DNA of 47,808 nt from an uncultured SAR86 cluster bacterium (GTDB lineage: Bacteria; Pseudomonadota; Gammaproteobacteria; Magnimaribacterales; D2472): contig CACMVA010000006.1 of NCBI GenBank assembly GCA_902617045.1, positions 1 to 47,808 of the forward strand, in the 5' to 3' direction. Position 1 is the first letter of the stretch, and each line of letters begins with the position of its first letter. The notes beneath the pieces were generated by a model. The model did not search any database. It saw nothing but the letters and a program-made list of their open reading frames with translations, and had not been told where the DNA came from. Of the stretch, positions 1 through 8,149 are shown piece by piece. The translations under genes and the position numbers were made by a program.

Positions 1-1536
1 GATTCATCAAATTCAGAGCCATCAAATGACTTAATAAAAAGATATAAGAATAGAATAAGACGAATAACTCAACAAAAAGAGGAAGACATATTCTCATTGG
101 CAATAAATATTTTGTCTAACCAATTTGATCCTCACTCAACATATTTATCGCCAAGATCTGCAGAAGACTTTGATGTCAATATGAGCTTAAAACTTAACGG
201 CATTGGCGCTCTACTTGGCATAGAGGACGACTACACAAAAATCATAAGTTTGGTTCCTGGTGGTCCTGCTGAAAAATCTGGAAAAATTAAACCAGAAGAT
301 AGAATTACAAAAATCAGGCAAATTGGGACAGATAATTATCAAGACGTTATTGGATGGAGAATTGATGAAGTGGTGGATTTAATCAGGGGTGAAGCAGGAA
401 CTGAAGTAGAGATAGAATTTATTTCATTTGACTCGTCAAGCGATTCAACCAAATTGGTGACTCTTAAAAGAGAGGAAATCAAACTTGAGGATAGAGCAGC
501 AAAATCAGAAATTATTAATATAAATAATAATAAGATTGGGATAATTGATCTGCCATCTTTTTATATAGACTTTAACGAGTATCAGAATAGAGTTAAAGAC
601 TATAGGAGTAGTAGCAATGATGTAAAAAAAATACTAAATGATTTTAATGCTTCAAATGTAGATGCTGTAATTTTGGACTTAAGAAATAACGGTGGTGGTG
701 CATTAGTAGAAGCTAATAAGATCATTGGGTTATTTGTTTCATCAGGTCCAACTGTTCAAGTTAAACAAAGTCGAGGCTACATTCAACCTTATGGTGCTTC
801 AAGAGCTGTTCAAGTTTGGGATAAACCTATGCTTGTTTTAGTTAACCGCTATTCTGCATCTGCTTCTGAGATAGTTGCAGGAGCTATTCAGGATTACAAA
901 AGAGGTTTTGTTGTTGGACAAAGAACATTTGGGAAAGGAACTGTTCAAAGTTTAGAGAGTTTATCAGAAGGACAAATTAAAATTACGGAATCTAAATACT
1001 ACAGAATCAATGGAATGAGTACTCAAAATAAAGGAGTAATTCCTGATATAGAACTTCCTGTAACTTGGGATATTGAATCAGTTGGTGAAAGTTCCTATCC
1101 GACTGCAATGGAATGGGATGTAATCAGACCATATAGACATAAAAAATTTAAAATTAACCCAGATCTAATTGAAAAAGTTATCGCAAATTATGAATTTCGT
1201 TTAAGTGAAGAGCCGAATTTAAATTATCTAAAAAAAGTAAGAGATAGGTATGACTTAAATAAAAATAAAAAGAAGTTGAGCTTAAATCTTGAAGACAGAA
1301 AAACACAAAAAGAGTTGCGTAAAGACTGGCTATTAAGCATTGAAAATGAAAGAAGGCTAAAGGTTGGATTAGAAGAATTTATCTCTTATAAAGAAATGGA
1401 AGACTTTAATGAATCTGATACTACTATAGAAAATAATATTAATTTAATAGACGATTATCAATTAATTGAATCTACAAATATAATTAATGATTTTATAGAT
1501 CTTGAGAAAGAAATAATTTTGTCGTCAGTAAAATAA
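1..1536 (+). CDS. prc: Tail-specific (C-terminal processing) protease Prc, 5' end missing
   Basis: Periplasmic S41-family serine protease that degrades proteins with non-polar C-termini and trims cell-envelope proteins. The frame is open from base 1, so the N-terminus lies outside the window; 511 residues are visible. In order they show the end of the N-terminal domain with the family signature DPHSTYLSPRSAEDF, a PDZ domain (about bases 200-470) and the S41 catalytic domain. The Ser-Lys dyad fits the family: serine in NRYSASASEI (codon at 859) and lysine in RTFGKGTVQ, with the conserved Asp 11 residues after the serine. A charged C-terminal tail matches the DUF3340-type extension of gammaproteobacterial Prc. 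The next gene, xthA, starts one base after the stop, suggesting co-transcription. Identification is secure; only the N-terminal signal sequence cannot be checked. Confidence 0.93.
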   Translation, partial: DSSNSEPSNDLIKRYKNRIRRITQQKEEDIFSLAINILSNQFDPHSTYLSPRSAEDFDVNMSLKLNGIGALLGIEDDYTKIISLVPGGPAEKSGKIKPEDRITKIRQIGTDNYQDVIGWRIDEVVDLIRGEAGTEVEIEFISFDSSSDSTKLVTLKREEIKLEDRAAKSEIININNNKIGIIDLPSFYIDFNEYQNRVKDYRSSSNDVKKILNDFNASNVDAVILDLRNNGGGALVEANKIIGLFVSSGPTVQVKQSRGYIQPYGASRAVQVWDKPMLVLVNRYSASASEIVAGAIQDYKRGFVVGQRTFGKGTVQSLESLSEGQIKITESKYYRINGMSTQNKGVIPDIELPVTWDIESVGESSYPTAMEWDVIRPYRHKKFKINPDLIEKVIANYEFRLSEEPNLNYLKKVRDRYDLNKNKKKLSLNLEDRKTQKELRKDWLLSIENERRLKVGLEEFISYKEMEDFNESDTTIENNINLIDDYQLIESTNIINDFIDLEKEIILSSVK

Positions 1537-1537
1537 T

Positions 1538-2350
1538 ATGAAAATAGTTTCTTTTAATATTAACAGTATAAGAGCCAGGCCACATCAGATTGAACATTTG
1601 AGAGATACCATCAATCCAGATATCATTGGGCTTCAAGAAACTAAAGTTGACGATCCTGAATTTCCAATTGAGGTCATAAATGAAATAGGATATCACGCAG
1701 AATTTTGGGGTCAAAAAGGACATTATGGTGTCGCAATTTTAAGTAAGGAAAAGCCAATTAATACTGTTAAGGGTTTCATTAATGATTCTGATGAGGATCA
1801 AAAAAGATTTATACAATCAAAATTTACATATGGTAAAAGCGAAATAATTGTCATGAACGCTTATTTTCCTCAAGGTGAAAATATCAATCATGAAACAAAG
1901 TTTCCAAAGAAAATAAAATTTTATGATGATCTTCATTCACATATTTCTGATCTTAAAAAGAACGAAAAAAACTTAATAATAATGGGAGACTTTAATGTAT
2001 CCCCTGAAGACATAGATATTGGAATTGGTGAACAAAATGCAAAAAGATGGTTAAGAGAGGGTAAAACCTCATTTCAACCTCAAGAAAGGGAAATGTGGAA
2101 TAGCATTAAAAACTTGGGTTTTGTTGATTCATGGAGGGAAATTTATCCTACCGAGTCATCCATATATTCTTGGTTTGATTATAGATCAAGAATGTTTGAC
2201 CAAAGCCCTAAAAGAGGTCTAAGGATTGATCATATTCTATTATCAGAGAATTTAAAAAATTCAATTAATGCTGTTGGTATTGATTACGATGCTCGTGCAA
2301 TGGAAAAACCATCTGACCACTGTCCTGTGTGGTTAGAATTAAATGAATAA
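1538..2350 (+). CDS. xthA: Exodeoxyribonuclease III (AP endonuclease)
   Basis: Base-excision-repair enzyme of the exonuclease III / EEP phosphatase-like family. It cuts at abasic sites and removes blocked 3' ends. The 270 residues equal the family's usual length. Visible motifs are the N-terminal FNINSIRARPHQ, the metal-binding glutamate in GLQETKVDDPEFP, the GDFNVSPEDIDIG motif, SWFDYRSRMFD, and the terminal LRIDHILLSENL followed by SDHCPVWLELN with the catalytic Asp-His. It starts one base after the prc stop, and its end overlaps the downstream acetyltransferase by 8 bp, so the three probably form one transcript. Nothing looks odd in the sequence. Confidence 0.96.
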   Translation: MKIVSFNINSIRARPHQIEHLRDTINPDIIGLQETKVDDPEFPIEVINEIGYHAEFWGQKGHYGVAILSKEKPINTVKGFINDSDEDQKRFIQSKFTYGKSEIIVMNAYFPQGENINHETKFPKKIKFYDDLHSHISDLKKNEKNLIIMGDFNVSPEDIDIGIGEQNAKRWLREGKTSFQPQEREMWNSIKNLGFVDSWREIYPTESSIYSWFDYRSRMFDQSPKRGLRIDHILLSENLKNSINAVGIDYDARAMEKPSDHCPVWLELNE

Positions 2351-2780
2351 TATACTCTTCAAGACACCTTCAAGTTCTAAAGAATTCGAAGAATATGATT
2401 TATTTAGATGGGAAATTTTAAGAAAGCCAATAGGTAAATCCATTGAGTCTTTAAAGGATAAATATGAAGATTCAAGCTATCATCTAATTGGAGTAATTGA
2501 TAATAAGATAATCGCATGCGGGAGACTTCATTTTAATAGCGATAACGAAGCACAAATAAGATATATGGCAATAGATGAGAATTTTCAAAGAAAAGGAATT
2601 GGTGTAAAAATAATTAAATTGCTTGAAGCAGAAGCGAAAAAAAAACGAATAAATAAAATTGTCCTAAACGCAAGAAATCATGTAATAGAATTTTATGAAA
2701 AGTCTGGGTACAAGGCAGTGAGAAAATATGAAGGTTCTGATACTGGTATTCCTCACACAACTATGGAAAAAATACTTTAG
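2343..2780 (+). CDS. GNAT-family N-acetyltransferase
   Basis: Small acetyl-CoA-dependent acyltransferase, 145 residues, essentially one GNAT domain. The acetyl-CoA binding loop is visible as FQRKGIGVKIIKLLEAEA (motif A, R/Q-x-x-G-x-G), preceded by the beta strand IRYMAIDENF and followed by IVLNARNHVIEFYEKSGYKAV, the usual C-terminal motif B. The substrate cannot be told from sequence. It resembles stand-alone ElaA/YjcF-type acetyltransferases rather than RimI. The gene overlaps the 3' end of xthA by 8 bp and converges on tadA with no gap, so the two stops are adjacent. Confidence 0.85.
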   Translation: MNNILFKTPSSSKEFEEYDLFRWEILRKPIGKSIESLKDKYEDSSYHLIGVIDNKIIACGRLHFNSDNEAQIRYMAIDENFQRKGIGVKIIKLLEAEAKKKRINKIVLNARNHVIEFYEKSGYKAVRKYEGSDTGIPHTTMEKIL

Positions 2781-3239
2781 TTATCTTTTTTGTTTAAAAA
2801 AATCCTTTAATAAATTTGAACTGATATCTTCACTTAATCCAAATTTATACTTTACTGAGTGATTCAATGCTTTGTTTTCTAGAAAGTTATCAATTGAGCA
2901 GATGCTTCCAGTTTTAGGTTCTTTTGCAGCAAAAACTAACATATCTAATCTTGCATCAACAATTGCTTTAGCACACATGTGACAAGGCTCTAAAGTAACA
3001 TAAATGCTACATCCACTTAATCTAAAATTATTTAATTCTTTTGAAGCAGATCTTAATGCATTTATTTCTGCATGAGAACTGACATCATTATCAGCGATTA
3101 CAGTATTTCTTCCGCTCCCAATTATTTTGTTTTCCTTAACGACCACTGCGCCAACTGGAACCTCATCTTTCAAAAAAGATTCCTTAGCGAGTTCCATGGC
3201 AGATTCCATAAAAAATCTGTCTTGATCTGAGAAATGCAC
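2781..3239 (-). CDS. tadA: tRNA-specific adenosine-34 deaminase TadA
   Basis: Zinc-dependent deaminase that makes inosine at the wobble position of tRNA-Arg(ACG). The 152 residues hold the cytidine-deaminase fold with HAEINAL (zinc-ligand His and proton-shuttling Glu) and EPCHMCAKAI (PCxxC, the two zinc-ligand cysteines). The next segment, VFAAKEPKTGSICSIDNF, corresponds to the TadA stretch around the usual A-x-D-P-K-x-G-A. The start is GTG, since no in-frame ATG lies upstream of the conserved N-terminal helix. The second cysteine-motif residue is His (PCHMC) rather than the common Pro or Ala, a minor variation. It probably shares a transcript with the two genes upstream on this strand. Confidence 0.93.
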   Translation of the reverse strand: MHFSDQDRFFMESAMELAKESFLKDEVPVGAVVVKENKIIGSGRNTVIADNDVSSHAEINALRSASKELNNFRLSGCSIYVTLEPCHMCAKAIVDARLDMLVFAAKEPKTGSICSIDNFLENKALNHSVKYKFGLSEDISSNLLKDFFKQKR

Positions 3240-3242
3240 TTT

Positions 3243-3767
3243 TTAGTAAAGTTCTATATTTGCAATGTCTAGTTGAGCAGTAAAATCTTTACCATATGCA
3301 ACTAACCCAATAGATCTTATTGTTTTAAAATCAAGACCTTGCTTTTGATTTCTGGAGTATTTGAAACTTGATAAAGGTAGTTCAATGATTTGCCATTCGT
3401 TTGAAGCATAGAATTCAGCATAATAGTAATTCCAAGGCATCATTCTTGGAGCCCTTAAGTGGACAAAGTATTCGTTATTATTGCCTCTAATTTTTAGCCT
3501 AATGCCCTCAAAATCATTGCTATTTAAATACACGCCAACCCTAGATTGAATAAATCCACCATTATTTTCGGTACTGACATTGCCTTCCAGTCTGTAGAAT
3601 TTTTCACCATTTTCTTTTATTTCATAAAAGTTAACTTCAGATATTCCACCCATTACCTGATCAGAAATTGCTGACCACTTAGCTCTAACATCATTAAGAT
3701 TATCTATAATCATTGCTGATAAGTTTAAACAAAAAAATGATAAAAAAAGAAAAAAGATTTTGATCAT
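3243..3767 (-). CDS. CIA30-family (NADH:ubiquinone oxidoreductase intermediate-associated protein 30-like) secreted protein
   Basis: About 174 residues, starting at the ATG one base after the upstream stop. A TTG start nine bases earlier is also possible. A hydrophobic N-terminus (MIKIFFLFLSFFCLNLSA) looks like a cleavable signal peptide. The mature part has the CIA30/carbohydrate-binding-like fold signature: WSAISDQVMGGISE, then the long beta-rich GGFIQSRVGVYLN, GIRLKIRGNNNEYFVHLR, and IELPLSSFKYSRNQKQGLDFKTIRSIGLVAYG. Bacterial homologues are common in marine proteobacteria and have no settled function; the mitochondrial relative assists complex I assembly. The secreted location makes that role unlikely here. 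It probably belongs to the operon running from the DmdA-like gene to tadA. Confidence 0.82.
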   Translation of the reverse strand: MIKIFFLFLSFFCLNLSAMIIDNLNDVRAKWSAISDQVMGGISEVNFYEIKENGEKFYRLEGNVSTENNGGFIQSRVGVYLNSNDFEGIRLKIRGNNNEYFVHLRAPRMMPWNYYYAEFYASNEWQIIELPLSSFKYSRNQKQGLDFKTIRSIGLVAYGKDFTAQLDIANIELY

Positions 3768-3768
3768 A

Positions 3769-4920
3769 TTAATCAAGATTAGTATCTTTTTCTGCTTGAA
3801 ACCAAGGCATCTTCACAACGACAGAATTTAAGTCTCCATAAGGACTCTCAACTACTAGTTTGGAACCTTCATCAGCAAACTCAATATCTACTATTGCAAG
3901 AGCGATATTCTTTTTCAGTCGAGGTGAAAAAAATGCTCTTGAGACCCTTCCAACTTTTTTTTCAGAATTATTTACGGGCCAGAAATTTTCAGGAGCTTTT
4001 AATAAAGGATCTCCATCAAGTTCAAGGCCAACAAGTTTTTCCTTAATTCCATCTTCTTTTATTTTTTTAAGGGCTTCTTTACCTATAAAATCAGTTTCTT
4101 GATCCAGATCTACCAATCTCCCAAATCCAATAGTATATGGATTATGCTCTCTTCCAAAATCACTTCCATATGAGAGTAATCCACCTTCAATGGTTCTAAT
4201 TGTATTAGGTGCAATGACTCTTCCATTAAATTCCTGTGCAGCATCATAAACTAATTCAAAGAGTTTATTGCCTAATTTTCTATCTTGAAGGTATAACTCA
4301 TAGCTAAGCTCTCCGCTCCAACCAGTTCTAGCAATTACCATTGGTATATCATCAAGATTAGTTTGTCTCGCTTTGTAGTAGCCTAAATCATCATGCTGAC
4401 CGTTAAATAACTTTTGAATTAACTTCCCTGACTTTGGTCCACTTATTTGTAAAGGAGAGACATCAGGCTCATGGATTGAAACATCCATTCCAGAATTAAT
4501 TGCAATTCCTTGAAGCCATAAGATAACATCTCCATCACCTGGTGAAATCCAAAATTTATTATCTTCAAGTCTCAACAAACAAGCATCATTAATTATTCCA
4601 CCATCCATGTCTGTAAGAATAATGTATTTGCAAAAACCAATTTCACACTTCTCTAAGTTTCTTGGTGTTATATATCTAACAAAGTTATAAGCATCCTTTC
4701 CATTAATTTCGATTTGACGTTCTGCAGCAAAATCACCAAATGTTACATCATTTATTAAGCTTTCATATTCCTTCTCAGGACCTGAAAAAGCTGTAGGCAA
4801 ATACATTTTGTTATAAACGGTAAAACCTGTGACTCCATACTTGAGATTAGAATCATAATAAGGTGATTTTCTAATTCTGGTTCCTATCCCGATCATTAAT
4901 GGCAACTGCGATTTTGACAT
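3769..4920 (-). CDS. GcvT-family methyltransferase, DmdA-like (dimethylsulfoniopropionate demethylase-like)
   Basis: A 383-residue tetrahydrofolate-dependent methyltransferase of the glycine-cleavage T family. The N-terminal part matches the pattern I recall for Pelagibacter DmdA: an R-[LI]-R-[RK]-[ST]-P start, then YTVYN-like FTVYNKMYLPTAF, AERQIEINGKDA, and RTGWSGELSYELYL. DmdA moves a methyl group from DMSP to THF, yielding methylmercaptopropionate. The C-terminal GcvT barrel follows (DFIGKEALKKIKEDG; VGRVSRAFFSPRLKKNIALAIV). There are no GcvH or GcvP genes nearby, which argues against a plain glycine-cleavage role. A formate-THF ligase lies 33 kb away. Close paralogues of DmdA exist whose substrates are unproven, so the precise reaction is inferred. 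It heads a likely operon with the CIA30 gene and tadA. Confidence 0.72.
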   Translation of the reverse strand: MSKSQLPLMIGIGTRIRKSPYYDSNLKYGVTGFTVYNKMYLPTAFSGPEKEYESLINDVTFGDFAAERQIEINGKDAYNFVRYITPRNLEKCEIGFCKYIILTDMDGGIINDACLLRLEDNKFWISPGDGDVILWLQGIAINSGMDVSIHEPDVSPLQISGPKSGKLIQKLFNGQHDDLGYYKARQTNLDDIPMVIARTGWSGELSYELYLQDRKLGNKLFELVYDAAQEFNGRVIAPNTIRTIEGGLLSYGSDFGREHNPYTIGFGRLVDLDQETDFIGKEALKKIKEDGIKEKLVGLELDGDPLLKAPENFWPVNNSEKKVGRVSRAFFSPRLKKNIALAIVDIEFADEGSKLVVESPYGDLNSVVVKMPWFQAEKDTNLD

Positions 4921-4969
4921 GTGTTATGCTCCCTAATTAATTGGTATTTTAATCTCAAAATATCTAAGG

Positions 4970-4988
4970 AGTAAATGCATTATTTACT
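4970..4988. promoter_or_regulatory. Inverted repeat in divergent promoter region
   Basis: AGTAAAT-GCATT-ATTTACT: 7-bp perfect arms around a 5-base centre, in the 108-bp space between the DmdA-like gene and the divergent methyltransferase-like gene. It could be an operator for either direction. The region is very AT-rich, so chance cannot be excluded. Confidence 0.3.
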
Positions 4989-5028
4989 TATTTAGATTAT
5001 TATTTATGTAGCTATCTTTAGGGGAAAA

Positions 5029-6132
5029 ATGGGCAAAAAAAGATTTTTTGACGATAGGTTAAAATACCTATCATTTATCCAGAATACTGGAGAAAAAAAG
5101 GCAATATCAGAAAAGATTTATCCCTATATTTCAAGACTATCTCAAAATAAATCTTATTTAAGAATACTTGATGCTGGAACTGGAGATGGAACAATTAATG
5201 CTAACATCATTAAAAGTTTTCATAGATATCATCCATACACATCTCTTCTTATTACCGGCAAAGAAATAAGTTATGAAGATCTAAAAAATACTTTAGAAAA
5301 AATGCCAGATAGATTTGTTGAACATCCAAATCTTTTAGTAACAATGACAAATGTTAAATTTTCAGAACTTGGTTTAATAGAAAGTGCATCTAAGATTAAT
5401 AATAGAAAAATAAGAGAATTTAATTTAATTCTTAAAAGCGACAATTCTTATGATTTTAATTCACAAATTACAGGCAATAAACTTGGAAACTTTATTAAAA
5501 AATACTGGGGAATTGAGATTGACAACAAAGGGAGAACTTCATATTCAAACCCCTGTATTGTGAGAATATATAGGGAAGATAATTCACGGCATCTTAAACA
5601 ATTTCTTAATAATGATTACAAGAACAATAATTATGATCTAATTATTGCTTCTCAAGCCTATAGAGCAGCTTCTTCAGTCAAGATAAAAGTAAATAATGTG
5701 ATTGGACCTTTAATGAGGTTATTGAATAAATCTGGTAAGCTTTTGGTGACTCACTCTTATGGTGGAAAAAGCATTCAAAGAGTTTTAAAAACTGCTTTCA
5801 AAGAAAAAGAGGCATTTCCTAACAATGCAAAAGATATAATTGATTATTTAAAAAATAATCCAACTGGAGAAAATAATTTGTATAATTTTTCAAATCCAGT
5901 TTCGTACAACTTTAGATTTAAAAAAGCGCCTGATCAGACTGTAACTGAGTTATTTGGACATAATACTGATGCAAAGTGGGCAAACATTCTTTATGTAGGA
6001 CAAATTCCTGAAAAAGATATCCAATTAATTGAAAAAAATCCAAGACTTTATAATAAGGTTAAAAGAACTATTGAAAATTCTGGAAATATAGAATTTAATA
6101 ACGAACTTTTTACTATTACAAAGATTAGATAA
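5029..6132 (+). CDS. Putative SAM-dependent methyltransferase, first gene of a coupled trio
   Basis: A 367-residue protein I do not recognise as a named family. Residues about 44-60 (LRILDAGTGDGTINANI) form a class I SAM-binding motif I. NYDLIIASQAYRA (near 205) fits the acidic motif post-I/IV strand, and LNKSGKLLVTHSYGG (near 233) fits motif VI, so a Rossmann methyltransferase fold is likely, with a long insert between. The start is supported by a purine-rich AGGGG seven bases before the ATG. The stop overlaps the next ATG by one base (TAATG), and the third gene again overlaps the second, so the three are almost certainly translated together. What is methylated, or whether the domain only binds a nucleotide, is unknown. 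Confidence 0.6.
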   Translation: MGKKRFFDDRLKYLSFIQNTGEKKAISEKIYPYISRLSQNKSYLRILDAGTGDGTINANIIKSFHRYHPYTSLLITGKEISYEDLKNTLEKMPDRFVEHPNLLVTMTNVKFSELGLIESASKINNRKIREFNLILKSDNSYDFNSQITGNKLGNFIKKYWGIEIDNKGRTSYSNPCIVRIYREDNSRHLKQFLNNDYKNNNYDLIIASQAYRAASSVKIKVNNVIGPLMRLLNKSGKLLVTHSYGGKSIQRVLKTAFKEKEAFPNNAKDIIDYLKNNPTGENNLYNFSNPVSYNFRFKKAPDQTVTELFGHNTDAKWANILYVGQIPEKDIQLIEKNPRLYNKVKRTIENSGNIEFNNELFTITKIR

Positions 6133-6542
6133 TGAAAATTTTAATAATGGGTCTTCCTGGAAGTGGCAAAACATACTTAGCAAAAAGGATGCAACCAATC
6201 TTGAAAGCTGCATGGTATAACGCAGACATTGTAAGAGAAATGGCAAATGACTGGGATTTTTCACCAGAAGGTAGAATTAGGCAAAGTTTAAGAATGAAGA
6301 ACTTGGCTGATTTTGAAAAATCTCAGGGAAGAATAGTAATATGTGATTTTGTATGTCCTACAAGTGAAACAAAAAAAAATTTCAATCCGGACATTACAAT
6401 TTGGATGAATACAATCAAATCTGGCAGATATGAAGATACAAATAAGATGTTTGAGGAGCCGAGTGAAGTAGATTATGAAGTTACAGAAATGAATGACACA
6501 AATCATGAAACTATTGCAGCTAAAATTTTAAAAAATGTTTGA
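6132..6542 (+). CDS. Adenylylsulfate-kinase-like P-loop kinase
   Basis: A 136-residue P-loop kinase. The Walker A motif GLPGSGKT lies at residues 7-14. The following AAWYNADIVREMANDWDFSPEGRIRQSLRMKNLADF copies the layout of APS kinase (CysC): N-A-D-x-V-R, then D-F-S-x-x-x-R-x-x-x-x-x-R. It is shorter than CysC (about 200 residues), and the C-terminal lid is reduced. No ATP sulfurylase or other sulfate-assimilation gene lies nearby, so I infer that it phosphorylates another small molecule. It overlaps the methyltransferase-like gene by one base and the nucleotidyltransferase by 8 bp. Similar short APS-kinase-like proteins are known from marine phages and bacteria without an assigned role. Confidence 0.72.
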   Translation: MKILIMGLPGSGKTYLAKRMQPILKAAWYNADIVREMANDWDFSPEGRIRQSLRMKNLADFEKSQGRIVICDFVCPTSETKKNFNPDITIWMNTIKSGRYEDTNKMFEEPSEVDYEVTEMNDTNHETIAAKILKNV

Positions 6543-6924
6543 TTGGAAAAAGCCAACTGTTCAAATGCTAGGAAGGTGGCAACCATGGCACAAAGGTCAT
6601 CAAGAACTATTTAAAAGATCTGTAAAAAAAACAGGTCAGGTAATCATTCAGGTGAGAGACGTTAAGGGGTCATCAGGTGGAAAAGGACAAGATGATAATC
6701 CATTTTCCTGGGAAGATGTTTGTAAAAATATTGAGGAAAATCTTTTAAAAGATGGTTACGAGAGAGGCAAGGAATATGAAATAATGCTTGTGCCAAATGT
6801 AACCAACATAACTTATGGCAGAGGAGTTGGTTATGTATTTGAAGAAGAATCATTCGATGAAGAAATATCTTCCATAAGTGCTACAAAAATTAGATCAGAA
6901 TTAAGAGAGAAGGGAAAGCTTTAA
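6535..6924 (+). CDS. Cytidylyltransferase-like nucleotidyltransferase (HxGH family)
   Basis: A 129-residue nucleotidylyltransferase. LGRWQPWHKGHQELFKRS near the N-terminus contains the HxGH signature that binds NTP phosphates, and ISSISATKIRSELREKGK at the C-terminus is the second conserved motif (I-S-[AS]-T-x-I-R). Relatives include glycerol-3-phosphate cytidylyltransferase, phosphopantetheine adenylyltransferase and NMN adenylyltransferase; the substrate cannot be read from this sequence. It is the last gene of the trio and starts inside the kinase gene. A kinase followed by a nucleotidyltransferase is the classic order for activating an alcohol (phosphorylation, then CDP or ADP transfer), and I infer such a pathway here. 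Confidence 0.75.
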   Translation: MFDWKKPTVQMLGRWQPWHKGHQELFKRSVKKTGQVIIQVRDVKGSSGGKGQDDNPFSWEDVCKNIEENLLKDGYERGKEYEIMLVPNVTNITYGRGVGYVFEEESFDEEISSISATKIRSELREKGKL

Positions 6925-6925
6925 A

Positions 6926-8092
6926 CTATTCTACTTTAAAAGAAAGTCCTGCATTTCTCTCTAATCTTTTGATCAATTTTTCACCCATTGATGAAGCTGG
7001 CGTATAAATACCACCAGGTAAATCTTTACAATCTTTAACAAGACAAACTGCGCTTTCTGCTATCATTTTAGAAGTTGATCCATAACCAGGATCCATGTCT
7101 CCGCTAACTGAGGCTTTTATAGTTTGATCATCTAAATCTGCACAAAAAAGAACATCGTAATTTCCATTTTCCCTTGATTCCTTAGAGGGTCCCTCACCTG
7201 GCTCTGGAGCATCTCCTAAGGGATTCATTGTTGATATAAATTCTGCAGCAGCTTTACCCTCTTCTCCTGATCCCTGAATCCACATTTCATTATATTTAAA
7301 GTCTTCTCCATAAATATGATTTAACAATTTATTAGAGCGATGAATATTTTTGGTATTTATTGGGGCCATAAAAAAAGGAGCTACCCAAGCATCAAGCTCT
7401 TCATCATATTTTGGTTTAGAGTCGTCATCTTGTTGAACGCCTTGAAAACCTTCACACAAAGCATGAGGATTAATAAGAACATTAATAAGATCAGGGTTTG
7501 AATGCAAAGCAGCCATCGTTGCCTTCATGGATGCAGCCGTTCCGCCAGAGAACTCTCCATTCATGCCCCTTACCCTTCCCCTTACTGAAGGAGCATATTT
7601 ATTGAACTTTGCCTTTACTTCCTCTTGAACAAACAAAACCCCTAGATCGAAAGGAATGCTATCAAATCCACAAGAAAAAACTATTCTTGAGCCTTTTTGT
7701 TTTGCTTCTTCAGAATATTCAGAAATAATTTTATGCATAAAACCTGGCTCTCCACACAAATCAACATAATCAGTTCCAGAGGATATACACGATGTAATAA
7801 TTTTTTCACCATATAATTGATATGGACCAACTGTGGTTAATACGCATTTTGTCTGACTTACCATTGAGTCAATAGATTCCTGATCATTACTATCTACTAT
7901 CATCATGTCAATATCAGGGAGAAGATTAAAATTATCCTTAACTTTTTCAAGTTTTTCTCTATTTCTTCCAGCAATAGCCCATGAAATATCATTATTATTA
8001 CCATATTGATTTATTACATATTCGACAACAAGTTTTCCAGTAAATCCAGTTGCTCCATAAATTACAAAGTCGTATTTATTTAAGTCAGTCAT
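6926..8092 (-). CDS. Saccharopine dehydrogenase-like / trans-acting enoyl reductase-like protein
   Basis: A 388-residue NAD(P)-binding Rossmann protein. The N-terminus shows YDFVIYGATGFTGKLVVEYV with the G-x-x-G-x-x-G dinucleotide motif, followed by WAIAGRNREKLEKV. The SCISSGTDYVDLCGEPGF and IVFSCGFDSIPFDLGV segments are typical of the saccharopine-dehydrogenase-like family (SCCPDH in animals, Rv2449c/Rv2953-like trans-acting enoyl reductase in mycobacteria). These act on lipid or polyketide substrates rather than lysine. It is divergent from a fatty acyl-CoA synthetase gene across 57 bp, which fits a lipid role. The exact substrate is unknown. Confidence 0.82.
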   Translation of the reverse strand: MTDLNKYDFVIYGATGFTGKLVVEYVINQYGNNNDISWAIAGRNREKLEKVKDNFNLLPDIDMMIVDSNDQESIDSMVSQTKCVLTTVGPYQLYGEKIITSCISSGTDYVDLCGEPGFMHKIISEYSEEAKQKGSRIVFSCGFDSIPFDLGVLFVQEEVKAKFNKYAPSVRGRVRGMNGEFSGGTAASMKATMAALHSNPDLINVLINPHALCEGFQGVQQDDDSKPKYDEELDAWVAPFFMAPINTKNIHRSNKLLNHIYGEDFKYNEMWIQGSGEEGKAAAEFISTMNPLGDAPEPGEGPSKESRENGNYDVLFCADLDDQTIKASVSGDMDPGYGSTSKMIAESAVCLVKDCKDLPGGIYTPASSMGEKLIKRLERNAGLSFKVE

Positions 8093-8149
8093 AATAATTC
8101 CTACAAAAATGATTAGGCATTATAATATTAAAATATATATATTAATTAA

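Noticed and set aside
4975-4995. A 6-codon frame with AAGGAG upstream, in the DmdA-methyltransferase gap
   Set aside because: Too short to judge; overlaps the inverted repeat at 4970-4988, which explains the sequence as well.
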